NCBI GenBank assembly: GCA_005787645.1
Contig: SYAM01000082.1
Location: 1-38,902 of the forward strand
DNA: 38,902 bases
Direction of reading: 5' to 3'
DNA from: Actinomycetota bacterium
Lineage (GTDB): Bacteria; Actinomycetota; Actinomycetes; Nanopelagicales; Nanopelagicaceae
In this document: piece after piece, positions 16,793-25,858 of the stretch
Layout of the letters: every line of letters begins with the position of its first letter
Position numbering within the stretch: position 1 is the first letter of the stretch
Notes under the pieces: model-generated
Seen by the model: only the letters and a program-made list of their open reading frames with translations
The model's database searches: none
Told to the model about the DNA's origin: nothing
Translations under genes and position numbers: made by a program

Positions 16793-16820
16793 TCACTACA
16801 AAACTTCTCCCGCAGATCAA
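16793..16820 (-). promoter_or_regulatory. candidate livK promoter
   Basis: Minus strand TTGATC (16820-16815), 16-nt spacer, TAGTGA (16798-16793). The leader would be about 50 nt and hold the palindrome and the tandem repeats. A second TTGAC lies further upstream near 16842 without a good partner. The match is moderate. Nothing else is seen between here and 16904. Confidence 0.35.
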
Positions 16821-16904
16821 GGTGATTCGAGGGCACAGTAGCGTCAAGTAATCCCTGAGTATGCCAAAAGAAGAGAAAAGTTGTAAGTCGAGGAGTCCGC
16901 TAAA

Positions 16905-16935
16905 TTGGCCGAGTGTGGGTAATTTTCTCGGCTAA
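16905..16935 (-). terminator. hairpin after pdtaR
   Basis: Immediately after the pdtaR stop: TTAGCCGAG, a 13-nt loop, CTCGGCCAA, giving 8 bp with one A-C mismatch, followed by TTT. It would end the long minus-strand run that comes from pyk, before the livK promoter region. Confidence 0.6.
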
Positions 16936-17526
16936 TTAGCCCTTCTGAGCCGAGATTAGCGCCTGAGCGACCTCGACCATCGAAACCCGCTTATCCATGG
17001 CCCCGCGCTGAATCCAGGTGAAAGCCTCCCCTTCGCTCATTCCATGTGCACTCATCAAAATACCTTTTGCCCGCTCAACGATTTTTCGCGCCTCGAGTTT
17101 ACCCTCGAGCGTGGCTATCTCCCCTTCGAGAATGGTCCGCTCGAAGAAGCGAGAACGGGCGACCTCGATTGCAGGAATCAGATCACTAATCGTGAAAGGT
17201 TTTACCAAGTAAGCCATCACACCGGCGTTATTTGCTCGCTCAATCAACTCTCTCTGACTAAAGGCAGTCAACATCACTATCGGAAGATAACCGCGCAATT
17301 CTTCGGCTGCAGTAATGCCATCTTTAACTGGCATCTTCACATCAAAGAGCGCCACATCAGGTTGTTGCTCTCGGACCAATCGAACGGCATCTTCACCGTT
17401 GGCTGCTTCACCAACTACCTCATAACCTTCGCGAGCGAGCATTTCTACCAAGTCCATCCGGATGAGCGCCTCATCTTCAGCAACCACAATTCGCAACGGT
17501 GAAGGTTTCGATGGCGAGATGGTCAT
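16936..17526 (-). CDS. pdtaR: response regulator with ANTAR RNA-binding domain (PdtaR-type)
   Basis: 196 residues. An N-terminal receiver domain (about 10-125) has the acidic pocket AEDEA, phospho-acceptor Asp62 (LFDVKMP), Thr87 (LTAFSQRE) and Lys109 (YLVKPF). The C-terminal ANTAR domain (about 135-192) has ARKIVERAKGILMSAHGMSEGEAFTWIQRGAMDKRVSMVEVAQAL. ANTAR proteins, when phosphorylated, bind tandem hexaloop hairpins in RNA and prevent transcription termination; the partner kinase (PdtaS in mycobacteria) is not in this window. The sequence closely follows mycobacterial PdtaR. The ATG begins 1 nt after the 3' end of a tRNA gene, so its only Shine-Dalgarno-like sequence (GGGG) is inside the tRNA. 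It lies between pyk-tRNA and the branched-chain amino acid transporter, which suggests but does not show a link to amino acid supply. Confidence 0.93.
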   Translation of the reverse strand: MTISPSKPSPLRIVVAEDEALIRMDLVEMLAREGYEVVGEAANGEDAVRLVREQQPDVALFDVKMPVKDGITAAEELRGYLPIVMLTAFSQRELIERANNAGVMAYLVKPFTISDLIPAIEVARSRFFERTILEGEIATLEGKLEARKIVERAKGILMSAHGMSEGEAFTWIQRGAMDKRVSMVEVAQALISAQKG

Positions 17527-17527
17527 G

Positions 17528-17600
17528 TGCCCCGAGTCGGATTCGAACCGACACTATGCAGTGTTTGAGACTGCCCTCTCTACCGTTGGAGTACCGAGGC
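17528..17600 (-). tRNA. tRNA with anticodon CAA (Leu by codon), short variable loop
   Basis: The 73 nt fold as follows. Acceptor GCCTCGG / TCGGGGC (7 bp with two G-U type pairs) and discriminator A73. A weak D-stem of only 3 bp (CTC/GAG), with a loop containing GG. Anticodon stem GCAGT/ACTGC perfect, loop CTCAAAC with T33, anticodon CAA and A37. Variable loop of 5 nt. T-arm GTCGG-TTCGAAT-CCGAC perfect. CAA reads UUG (Leu), but bacterial tRNA-Leu normally has a long variable arm, which is missing. CCA is not encoded (ACA follows). It sits 14 nt after the pyk stop and 1 nt before the pdtaR start. It could be an odd tRNA-Leu or a tRNA-like regulatory RNA. Confidence 0.75.
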
Positions 17601-17614
17601 GTGGTGTAGAGAGT

Positions 17615-19063
17615 TTACCTATAGGCCGCAGCGGCGCCAGCCACGGCATCTCCGATCCGATGTACGCGCATGGCATTGGTCGAGCCAGGGATTCCTGGAG
17701 GGCTACCGGCAACAATCACAATATGTTCGCCAATAGCTCCGCGCCCAGTATCAAGAAGAGCAGAATCGATCTGTTTGACCATCTCGTCGGTATGTTTCGC
17801 CGGTGGAATCACTATCGGTTCTACTCCCCAGGAGAGCGCGAGTTGATGGGCAGTACTTATCTCTGGGGTCAGGGCGAGTATGGGAATTACCGAGCGCAAA
17901 CGTGACATTCGACGGGCCGAATCTCCACTCTGTGTAAAAGCAACGAGAAATTGCGCACCGACGACTGCTCCCACTTCAGCGGCCGCTTTCGTAATTGCGC
18001 CCGATTTTGTATGGGGATTATGGCGCAGCTGGGCCACCTCTGAGAGCGCCTTCTCCTCTGTCTTCGCAATTATCTTAGACATCATGGAGACCGCTTCAAG
18101 TGGAAACTTCCCCACGCTCGTCTCACCAGAGAGCATCAGCGCATCTGCCCCATCGAGAATCGCATTTGCGCAATCGGTCGCTTCCGCCCGAGTGGGCGAA
18201 GGATTGCTCATCATCGATTCCAACATTTGGGTCGCGACAATCACTGGTTTGGCATTCTCCCTGGCCGCCGCGATGCATCGCTTCTGAACCAATGGCACCT
18301 CTTCTATTGGAAGTTCCACACCCAGATCACCACGTGCCACCATCAAACCATCGAATGCGTTTACAATCTCATCGAGATTAGAGACTGCTTGTGGTTTCTC
18401 AATTTTCGCAATAACAGGAATGCGAACATCCATCCGATTCATGACAGCATGAACGCCCTCGATGTCGGAACCGTGACGAACAAAAGAGAGCGCAATCAGA
18501 TCCACGCCTGCGGTGAGCGCCCATTCCAAATCAGAGAGATCCTTCTCCGAGAGGGCAGGAACCGAAAGTGAAGAGCCTGGAGCGTTTATTCCTTTATTGC
18601 TACTTATTGCCCCACCATTTCTCACGATGGTGTAAATATCTTCGCCGCTAATCTTTGATATCTGAAGTGCAATCTTGCCATCGTCGATAAGTAAAGTATC
18701 TCCAGCGGTACAATCTGCTGCCAATCCCTTGTACGTAGTGGAGGCTCGTGAACTATCACCGACGATTTCTTGAGTGGTGATGACGAAACTTGCTCCCTCT
18801 TGAAGAAAGTGCTCACCTTCAACAAGTTTTCCCAGACGAATCTTGGGCCCTTGGAGATCTGCAAGAACTGCTACGTACGCAGCGCGCTTTCTAGATTCAT
18901 TCCGCACGTTAGTGAGCAATTCTTCATGTTGAACGCGAGTGCCATGTGAAAGATTCAATCGTGCAACATTCATTCCAGCATCGATCAATTGACCGATGCG
19001 CATCTCACTCGAGGTTGCTGGCCCTAAGGTGCAGACGATTTTTGCACGTCGTTGACCGCTCAT
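17615..19063 (-). CDS. pyk: pyruvate kinase
   Basis: Converts phosphoenolpyruvate and ADP to pyruvate and ATP. 482 residues, close to the usual actinobacterial length. It begins RRAKIVCTLGPATSS, then GMNVARLNLSHGT (substrate Arg and Asn), LADLQGPKIRLG, IEKPQAV (catalytic Lys), LMVARGDLGVELPIEEVPLVQK, ATQMLESMMSNPSPTRAEATDCANAILDGADALMLSGETSVGKFPLEAV. The C-terminal domain carries the allosteric fold without an extra PEP-utiliser domain. The gene starts only 4 nt after the gltD stop, with GTGGG as the likely ribosome site inside gltD, so it is probably translated from the gltBD transcript. The tRNA and pdtaR follow in the same direction without a visible terminator. Confidence 0.97.
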   Translation of the reverse strand: MSGQRRAKIVCTLGPATSSEMRIGQLIDAGMNVARLNLSHGTRVQHEELLTNVRNESRKRAAYVAVLADLQGPKIRLGKLVEGEHFLQEGASFVITTQEIVGDSSRASTTYKGLAADCTAGDTLLIDDGKIALQISKISGEDIYTIVRNGGAISSNKGINAPGSSLSVPALSEKDLSDLEWALTAGVDLIALSFVRHGSDIEGVHAVMNRMDVRIPVIAKIEKPQAVSNLDEIVNAFDGLMVARGDLGVELPIEEVPLVQKRCIAAARENAKPVIVATQMLESMMSNPSPTRAEATDCANAILDGADALMLSGETSVGKFPLEAVSMMSKIIAKTEEKALSEVAQLRHNPHTKSGAITKAAAEVGAVVGAQFLVAFTQSGDSARRMSRLRSVIPILALTPEISTAHQLALSWGVEPIVIPPAKHTDEMVKQIDSALLDTGRGAIGEHIVIVAGSPPGIPGSTNAMRVHRIGDAVAGAAAAYR

Positions 19064-19067
19064 CCCA

Positions 19068-20522
19068 CTACACCATTAATGGGCGAGCAGTGGGCTCGAT
19101 CGGTGCCGGAAGTTGAGTTCTTCCCATCAGATAGCGATCTGCTCCAGCGGCAGCAGAGCGACCCTCTGCAATCGCCCACACGATGAGCGACTGGCCCCGA
19201 CCTGCGTCGCCGGCTACGAATACCCCTGGAACGGTGCTCTGATAGCTCTCATCTCGAGCAATATTGCCTCGAGAATCCAGTTCTACTCCCAATTGCGAAA
19301 TCAGAGGTGACTTCTCTACTCCCGTAAAGCCCATCGCCAAGAAGACAAAGTCCGCTGGGATCTCACGCTCGCTTCCGGGAACTTTTTCAAATTTACCATT
19401 GACGAATTGGGTCTCTATCAGCTTGAGCGCCTTCAGGTTGCCGGCGCCATCACCGATGAATTCTTCAGTGGAGACAGAGTACATACGCTCCCCCGCTTCC
19501 TCATGTGCGCTCGATACTCGATAGATCATCGGATAGGTCGGCCAGGGCGCAGACGAAGGGCGTTCGTTGCTTGGTCGCGGCATGATCTCGAGTTGAGTAA
19601 TGGATGCTGCACCTTGACGTATTGCAGTTCCTAGACAATCGGCGCCGGTATCACCCCCACCAAGGATCACCACATCTTTGCCTCTCACATTTATTAGGGG
19701 TGCGGTGATTTCACCTAAGCCCTGTTTATTGCCCCAAGGGAGATATTCCATCGCTTGATATATCCCACGAAGTTCTCGCCCAGGTACTGGAAGATCTCGC
19801 CACTGCGTAGCACCAATTGCAAGGACCACTGCGTCATAGCGAGTACGTAACTGCTCACCGGTAATCTCTTCACCAACATTTACTCCAGCACGAAAGCGAG
19901 TGCCTTCAGCCTTCATTTGATCGAGACGGCGATCAAGAATTGATTTCTCCATCTTGAATTCGGGGATACCGTAACGAAGTAAACCGCCAATCTTCTCGCC
20001 CCGTTCATAGACTGCAACGGTGTGACCAGCACGAGTCAATTGTTGCGCCGCAGCAAGTCCAGCAGGACCAGAACCAACCACCGCAACAGTCTTTCCTGTA
20101 AGACGATCGGGAACTAATGGCTTGACTCCGCCTACAGCAAAGGCCTCTTCAATAGTTCGAAGTTCTACTTGCTTGATAGTTACAGCATCTCTATTGATGC
20201 CGACAACGCAAGCAGTCTCGCACGGTGCAGGACATAGCCGACCAGTGAATTCGGGGAAATTGTTTGTGGCATGTAGTCGATCAATCGCCTCGCCGACTTC
20301 GCCACGCCAAATCAGGTCATTCCACTCAGGAATCAGATTTCCCAGCGGGCAGCCTTGGTGACAGAAAGGGATACCGCAATCCATGCAACGACCTGCTTGT
20401 TTCTGTAAATCTGCGAAGGGTTGATCCTCATACACTTCACGCCAATCGCGAATTCGAATATCTACCGGTCGTCGCTTAGGAGTCTCGCGCGGTACTTTCA
20501 TAAACCCTGCTGGATCAGCCAT
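19068..20522 (-). CDS. gltD: glutamate synthase small subunit (NADPH)
   Basis: Takes electrons from NADPH through FAD and iron-sulfur clusters to GltB. 484 residues. N-terminal Cys motifs for two [4Fe-4S] clusters are present ([23 protein letters not shown] near residue 42 and [10 protein letters not shown] near 97). FAD fold: [22 protein letters not shown] fold: [18 protein letters not shown]-terminal FAD contact [22 protein letters not shown]. The ATG overlaps the gltB stop by 8 nt, with GGAGG 7 nt upstream. Next to gltB it completes the NADPH-GOGAT, which makes two glutamates from glutamine and 2-oxoglutarate. Confidence 0.97.
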   Translation of the reverse strand: MADPAGFMKVPRETPKRRPVDIRIRDWREVYEDQPFADLQKQAGRCMDCGIPFCHQGCPLGNLIPEWNDLIWRGEVGEAIDRLHATNNFPEFTGRLCPAPCETACVVGINRDAVTIKQVELRTIEEAFAVGGVKPLVPDRLTGKTVAVVGSGPAGLAAAQQLTRAGHTVAVYERGEKIGGLLRYGIPEFKMEKSILDRRLDQMKAEGTRFRAGVNVGEEITGEQLRTRYDAVVLAIGATQWRDLPVPGRELRGIYQAMEYLPWGNKQGLGEITAPLINVRGKDVVILGGGDTGADCLGTAIRQGAASITQLEIMPRPSNERPSSAPWPTYPMIYRVSSAHEEAGERMYSVSTEEFIGDGAGNLKALKLIETQFVNGKFEKVPGSEREIPADFVFLAMGFTGVEKSPLISQLGVELDSRGNIARDESYQSTVPGVFVAGDAGRGQSLIVWAIAEGRSAAAGADRYLMGRTQLPAPIEPTARPLMV

Positions 20523-23500
20523 GAGTAGCCTCCATTACGTAAGTCTCCCGAGGGAGCCCTTCTCTCTCCGCGCGCTCCATTGCCGCAAGCACTCGAGCAT
20601 AATCCCGTGGCATTACGAGCGAGAAGCGCTCAACCGATTCTTGCCAATTATTTAGAATCTCTGCGGCTACTGGTGAACCGCTCTCTGCCCCATACCGCGA
20701 GAGAATCTGGTGTAGATGGGCTTTGTCACTCTCGGTGAGAATCAAGATATCTACCATCTCGCCGTTGACATGCGCAGGATTGATATCGAGTACGAAGGCT
20801 CGCCCACCAGACATTCCTGCAGCGAAGTTCCGTCCAGTTTTGCCGAGGACTACAACAACGCCACCGGTCATGTATTCACAACCGTGGTCGCCCACTCCTT
20901 CAACTACTGCAGTCGCACCTGAGTTTCGCACGCAGAATCTCTCACCAACGATTCCTCGAATAAAAATATCGCCTGATGTGCCACCATAACCGATGACATT
21001 TCCCGCGATCACATTCTCCTGTGCAACAAATTGTGCGCGTTCATCAGGCTGAACCACGATCGTTCCACCAGAGATTCCTTTGCCGACATAGTCATTCGCA
21101 TCACCGTAAAGTCGCAAGGTCACGCCTTTGGGAATGAAGGCACCAAATGATTGACCTGCTGAACCATGGAAGGTCAGATCAATTGTTCCCGGTGGAAGTC
21201 CCTCCCCACCAAAACGTCTGGTCACTTCAGCCCCAAGCATTGTTCCAACTGTTCGATTGACATTGCGGACTTCAAGGCTTGCTCTGACAGGTTGTGCATC
21301 TTCCAATGCGCTCTGAGCTAGAGCGATGAGTTGATTGTCAAGGGCTCGATCCAAGCCGTGATCCTGCTTATGTACTGCATAACGAACACCCGGCGCTGGC
21401 GCCACCAATAATGGTGAGAGATCAAGCCCCGATGCCTTCCAGTGATCTACTGCTTTTTTCGTATCGAGTATTTCGACTTGGCCGACCGCATCTTCAATAC
21501 TTCTAAAGCCAAGTTCGGCAAGTAATTCACGTACTTCCTCTGCGATGTATTCGAAGAAAGTCTCTACAAACTCCGGTTTGCCTGAGAACTTTTCGCGTAA
21601 CAGAGGATTTTGGGTTGCCACTCCCACTGGACAGGTATCTAGATGGCATACCCGCATCATGATGCAGCCAGAGACGACTAGTGGAGCGGTGGCAAAGCCA
21701 TATTCTTCAGCGCCTAAAAGCGCTGCGATAATGACATCGCGTCCAGTCTTCAACTGACCATCGGTCTGAACCACGATTCGATCACGTAGTCGGTTGAGCA
21801 TGAGAGTCTGTTGTGTCTCCGCAAGTCCCAACTCCCATGGCGCTCCTGCGTGTTTCAGCGAAGTAAGTGGAGATGCGCCAGTACCGCCGTCATGACCGGA
21901 GATGAGCACGACATCAGCATGTGCCTTACTTACACCTGCAGCGACAGTACCCACACCCACCTCTGCGACTAACTTCACATGAATACGCGCATCCTTATTG
22001 GAATTCTTTAAATCATGGATGAGTTGAGCTAAATCCTCGATTGAATAGATGTCATGGTGAGGCGGTGGCGAAATCAAGCCAACGCCAGGAGTCGAGTGTC
22101 GAGTCTTTGCTACCCATGGATAGACCTTCTGTCCTGGGAGTTGACCGCCCTCTCCCGGTTTAGCACCTTGGGCCATCTTGATTTGAATGTCATCAGCGTT
22201 GACCAGATACTCGCTTGTCACGCCAAAGCGTCCACTAGCAACTTGTTTGATTGCTGATCGTTTGGAATCTCCATTTGCCAATGGCAGATAGCGTTCGGGA
22301 TCCTCGCCACCTTCGCCAGTGTTGGATTTACCGCCCAAACGGTTCATCGCAATAGCCAATGTCTCGTGCGCCTCTTGCGAGATCGATCCATAGGACATTG
22401 CTCCTGTAGAAAAACGTTTGACGATCTCACTTATCGGCTCAACTTCGTCGATTGAGAGTGGTTTACGTTGATCTTTTTTCAATTCAAAGAGTCCACGTAA
22501 TGTCATCAGATCTTTTGACCGATTGTTAACTTTGTCAGTGTACTTCTTAAAGATTTCGTATTGACGCGCCCTCGTCGAATGTTGGAGCAAAAAGACAGTC
22601 TCAGGATCGAATAGATGTGGTTCGCCATCTCGACGCCACTGATACTCGCCTCCTGTAGGCAACTTCTTTGTGCCAGGAATTTCGCCCCCCGGTGGATACG
22701 CGATTTGATGGCGGGCAATCGCTTCGCTTGCGATGATGTCAATCCCGATTCCACCAAGCCGTGAAGTAGTGCCAGAGAAGTACTCATCTACCACCGCTTG
22801 CGAGAGGCCAATTGCCTCGAATACCTGTGCCCCGGTGTACGAAGCAATCGTGGAAATGCCCATCTTCGACATAACCTTTAAAACGCCCTTACCTAGGGCT
22901 TTGATGAGATTGCGAACTGCTTTCTCAGGAGAGATGTTGGGGATGACACCTTGGTTGACCAAATCTTCGACGCTCTCCATAGCAAGATAAGGATTAACTG
23001 CTGCGGCGCCAAAACCTAAGAGGAGCGCAACATGATGAACTTCTCGGACATCGCCAGCCTCAACGACCAGACCTACATGGGTTCTACGTTGAGTGCGGAT
23101 CAGATGGTGGTGGATTGCTGAGATGAGTAAGAGCGATGGGATCGGCGCATTATCAGCATCGCCATCTCGATCAGAGAGCACGATTATCCGCGCCCCCTTT
23201 TCAATTGCCTGGCTCGCCTCATGACGTAATTCTTCAATTCGCGCTGCCAACCCGGCGCCACCATCGGCGACCGAGAAGAGTCCACGGAGTACGTATGGAG
23301 CGAAACCGCTCTGAGTCTTGTCGGCATTGACATGAATGATTTTTGCCAACTCGTCATTATCAATAACAGGAAAAGGCAAAAGTATTTGGCGGCAGGACTC
23401 AGGTCCCGGATCAAGAATGTTATGTTCTGGCCCAATAGTGGCAGAAAGACTCGTAACCAGCTCTTCCCGAATCGCATCAAGAGGTGGATTCGTCACCTGA

Positions 23501-25068
23501 GCAAATAATTGTGAGAAGTAATCGAATAAGAGCCGTGGTTTATTCGAGAGAGCGGCGATTGGCGAATCAGTACCCATCGAACCTAAAGGTTCCATCCCTG
23601 CCCGCGCCATTGGAGTAAGGAGAATTCTCAACTCTTCTTCGGTATACCCAAAAGCGCGTTGTCGTCGGAGCACGGATGCATGCGGATAGACGATGTGCTC
23701 TCGTGCGGGTAAATCCTCAAGTCGCACCACTCCTTGCTCTACCCACTCTGCGTAATCTGCGGCCGAGGCGAGGGAAGATTTAATTTCCTCATCTTCAATT
23801 ATTCGACCCTCTTCGATATCCACCAAGAACATTCGCCCAGGCTGTAATCGTCCTTTTCGGATTACTGAGGCGGCGGGAATATCCAATACGCCAACTTCAC
23901 TGGCTAAGACGACCAATCCCTCATCAGTTACCCAGAACCGAGAGGGGCGGAGGCCATTTCGATCGAGAACTGCGCCTACTTGATGACCATCGGTGAAAGT
24001 TACGCAGGCTGGGCCATCCCAGGGCTCTATCAGTGAGGAGTGAAAGGCATAGAAAGCCTTGCGGGTCGGATCCATTGTGGAGTTGTTCTCCCAGGCCTCT
24101 GGAATCATCATCAACATCGCATGTGGCAATGAACGTCCTGATAAATAAAGTAGCTCGAGCACTTCATCGAACGACGCCGAGTCACTACCGCCATCGGAGA
24201 TGATTGGAAATATTCGCTTGATATCTCCGGGAATGACATCACTTGCAAGTAGCGCTTCGCGAGCGCGCATCCAATTGCGATTTCCCTTCACGGTGTTGAT
24301 TTCACCGTTATGTGCGATGTAGCGATACGGATGCGCTAGCGGCCAAGAGGGAAATGTATTTGTGGAGAATCGTGAGTGCACCAATGCAAGTGGCGATGCA
24401 ACACGTTCATCTGAAAGGTCAGGAAAGAACTCCTCTAGTTGTCCAGTGGTCAACATTCCTTTGTACACGATTGTTTGTGAGGAGAGCGAAGGGAAATACA
24501 CTTCGAGCGTATGTTCTGCTCTCTTACGGAAGATGAAAAGCAATCTATCGAGAGCAATTTGGCTCTCGCCATTCTTGCCTTCAAGGAAAATCTCTTTAAA
24601 CGAAGGCATTACAGACTTGGCGGTCGCACCTAGAGAGCTCGCGTTAATTGGAAGGTCGCGCCAACCGATGATCGAAAGTCCCTCTTGGGTAGCCAGCGTA
24701 TTCATGGCACGCAGAACTTCCGCACTCTTTCTCTCGTCTGCCGGCAAGAATGCGATTCCTGTTCCATAACTTCCTGCAGGTGGAAGTGGGAAGTCCACGA
24801 CCTCTCGGAAGAATTGGTCGGGAATGCGAATGAGAATGCCAGCGCCATCTCCGCTATCAGGTTCAGCACCTGAAGCGCCGCGATGTTCCATATTGCGAAG
24901 TGCGGTCAATCCCAGCGCGACGATGTCATGGCGCGCTTGGCCAGTGAGGGTAGCGACCATGGCGACGCCACAGGCATCCTTTTCAAATTCGGAGTTGTAG
25001 AGTCCAACTCCGCGAGAACGCACCGGTGCAGCCTGGTCTGGAAAGGCTGAAAAATGAGAAATGGCCAT
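20515..25068 (-). CDS. gltB: glutamate synthase large subunit
   Basis: 1517 residues, full length. After a short propeptide the N-terminal amidotransferase begins at Cys33 ([10 protein letters not shown]), which should become the N-terminal nucleophile that splits glutamine. [19 protein letters not shown] and the LAHNGEIN-like [12 protein letters not shown] motif follow. The central and FMN-binding synthase domains include [35 protein letters not shown] and [19 protein letters not shown]. The [3Fe-4S] ligands are C-x5-C-x4-C in [15 protein letters not shown]. The last part is the GXGXG beta-helix ([32 protein letters not shown]). A textbook AGGAGG lies 7 nt before the ATG, so this begins a strongly translated unit with gltD and pyk. 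Confidence 0.98.
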   Translation of the reverse strand: MAISHFSAFPDQAAPVRSRGVGLYNSEFEKDACGVAMVATLTGQARHDIVALGLTALRNMEHRGASGAEPDSGDGAGILIRIPDQFFREVVDFPLPPAGSYGTGIAFLPADERKSAEVLRAMNTLATQEGLSIIGWRDLPINASSLGATAKSVMPSFKEIFLEGKNGESQIALDRLLFIFRKRAEHTLEVYFPSLSSQTIVYKGMLTTGQLEEFFPDLSDERVASPLALVHSRFSTNTFPSWPLAHPYRYIAHNGEINTVKGNRNWMRAREALLASDVIPGDIKRIFPIISDGGSDSASFDEVLELLYLSGRSLPHAMLMMIPEAWENNSTMDPTRKAFYAFHSSLIEPWDGPACVTFTDGHQVGAVLDRNGLRPSRFWVTDEGLVVLASEVGVLDIPAASVIRKGRLQPGRMFLVDIEEGRIIEDEEIKSSLASAADYAEWVEQGVVRLEDLPAREHIVYPHASVLRRQRAFGYTEEELRILLTPMARAGMEPLGSMGTDSPIAALSNKPRLLFDYFSQLFAQVTNPPLDAIREELVTSLSATIGPEHNILDPGPESCRQILLPFPVIDNDELAKIIHVNADKTQSGFAPYVLRGLFSVADGGAGLAARIEELRHEASQAIEKGARIIVLSDRDGDADNAPIPSLLLISAIHHHLIRTQRRTHVGLVVEAGDVREVHHVALLLGFGAAAVNPYLAMESVEDLVNQGVIPNISPEKAVRNLIKALGKGVLKVMSKMGISTIASYTGAQVFEAIGLSQAVVDEYFSGTTSRLGGIGIDIIASEAIARHQIAYPPGGEIPGTKKLPTGGEYQWRRDGEPHLFDPETVFLLQHSTRARQYEIFKKYTDKVNNRSKDLMTLRGLFELKKDQRKPLSIDEVEPISEIVKRFSTGAMSYGSISQEAHETLAIAMNRLGGKSNTGEGGEDPERYLPLANGDSKRSAIKQVASGRFGVTSEYLVNADDIQIKMAQGAKPGEGGQLPGQKVYPWVAKTRHSTPGVGLISPPPHHDIYSIEDLAQLIHDLKNSNKDARIHVKLVAEVGVGTVAAGVSKAHADVVLISGHDGGTGASPLTSLKHAGAPWELGLAETQQTLMLNRLRDRIVVQTDGQLKTGRDVIIAALLGAEEYGFATAPLVVSGCIMMRVCHLDTCPVGVATQNPLLREKFSGKPEFVETFFEYIAEEVRELLAELGFRSIEDAVGQVEILDTKKAVDHWKASGLDLSPLLVAPAPGVRYAVHKQDHGLDRALDNQLIALAQSALEDAQPVRASLEVRNVNRTVGTMLGAEVTRRFGGEGLPPGTIDLTFHGSAGQSFGAFIPKGVTLRLYGDANDYVGKGISGGTIVVQPDERAQFVAQENVIAGNVIGYGGTSGDIFIRGIVGERFCVRNSGATAVVEGVGDHGCEYMTGGVVVVLGKTGRNFAAGMSGGRAFVLDINPAHVNGEMVDILILTESDKAHLHQILSRYGAESGSPVAAEILNNWQESVERFSLVMPRDYARVLAAMERAEREGLPRETYVMEATHG

Positions 25069-25075
25069 GGATATC

Positions 25076-25081
25076 CCTCCT
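25076..25081 (-). promoter_or_regulatory. strong gltB ribosome binding site
   Basis: AGGAGG with a 7-nt spacer to the gltB ATG, the best Shine-Dalgarno in the window. A TAGTAT at 25130-25125 could be a -10 for gltB, but no -35 matches upstream of it. A short CTAG-ACG-CTAG repeat at 25128-25138 overlaps it. Confidence 0.6.
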
Positions 25082-25134
25082 GATGGGACGCCTTTGGCCC
25101 GGATGTGCTAAACGAACAACCCTAATACTAGCGT

Positions 25135-25845
25135 CTAGATCCCGCTTATGTGCACCAGAGCGCCAATGCCGGCTGTGACCGCCATTGCCAGGCTCCCGCC
25201 GATCATGATTCTCATTGTGGCGGAAATTGGGTTAGTCCCGGAAATCCTCGCCCCCGTTACTCCAGCCAGAGCAAGACCGAGGATGGTGATCGTCACGATA
25301 CTCACCCCTTGATTGATGAGCGTAGGAATGAAGACTCCGATTAGCGGAATCAATCCCCCAAGGGTGAATGCCGCCGCAGATGCAACTGCTGCCTGAATCG
25401 GTCTGGCCTTGGTGAGATCATGCTGACCTAATTCATCGCGAAGATGAGCCTCTAGCGCATTGTGTTTATGGAGCGCCTGCGCAACCTGGAGCGATAAATC
25501 GCGAGGGATACCCCGATCTTCATAGATTTTCGCAAGTTCTAGTAACTCTCCTTCAGGATCGAGTTCTAAGTGAGCCCTCTCAATCTCCCGGTCGGCTCTT
25601 TCGATATCAGTCTGGGAGCTAACTGACACATATTCGCCAACTGCCATCGACAGCGCTCCTGCCGCAATTCCAGCAAGCCCAGCAGTTACTACAGTTGCAG
25701 TACTTGTCTGTGCGGCAACAAATCCAAGCATTAGTGAAGCGTTCGAGACTAAACCATCGTTGACACCCAGTACCGCAGCCCGTAACCACCCCGCGCGATG
25801 AGTTCGATGCTCGAGATTACGTTGATAGACCTTTTCTAATGACAC
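25135..25845 (-). CDS. VIT1/CCC1 family membrane transporter (iron/manganese)
   Basis: 236 residues from the chosen GTG start. HRAGWLRAAVLGVNDGLVSNASLMLGFVAA is the first helix with the VIT-type motif, and GALSMAVGEYVSVSSQTDIE the second. Then comes the charged cytoplasmic helical stretch (DREIERAHLELDPEGELLELAKIYEDRG) whose Glu residues bind metal in the eukaryotic VIT1, and three more hydrophobic segments. Family members move Fe2+ or Mn2+ out of the cytoplasm; direction and metal are inferred. The frame could begin at a TTG at 25908 inside lgt. I prefer GTG 25845, 10 nt past the lgt stop, because TAAACT lies 7 nt upstream and no Shine-Dalgarno supports either start. Confidence 0.88.
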   Translation of the reverse strand: MSLEKVYQRNLEHRTHRAGWLRAAVLGVNDGLVSNASLMLGFVAAQTSTATVVTAGLAGIAAGALSMAVGEYVSVSSQTDIERADREIERAHLELDPEGELLELAKIYEDRGIPRDLSLQVAQALHKHNALEAHLRDELGQHDLTKARPIQAAVASAAAFTLGGLIPLIGVFIPTLINQGVSIVTITILGLALAGVTGARISGTNPISATMRIMIGGSLAMAVTAGIGALVHISGI

Positions 25846-25852
25846 AGAGAGA

Positions 25853-25858
25853 AGTTTA
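25853..25858 (-). promoter_or_regulatory. possible leaderless -10 element for the VIT gene
   Basis: TAAACT, overlapping the lgt stop codon, lies 7 nt before GTG 25845. Weak evidence alone; it follows the pattern seen at polA and hisD. Confidence 0.25.

Noticed and set aside
16737-16847. Upstream extension of livK to 16847
   Set aside because: It would bury the lipoprotein signal peptide 37 residues inside the protein and cover the candidate promoter and repeats.
17044-17502. 152-residue open frame antisense to pdtaR
   Set aside because: No recognisable family and fully within a conserved gene; a shadow of codon bias.
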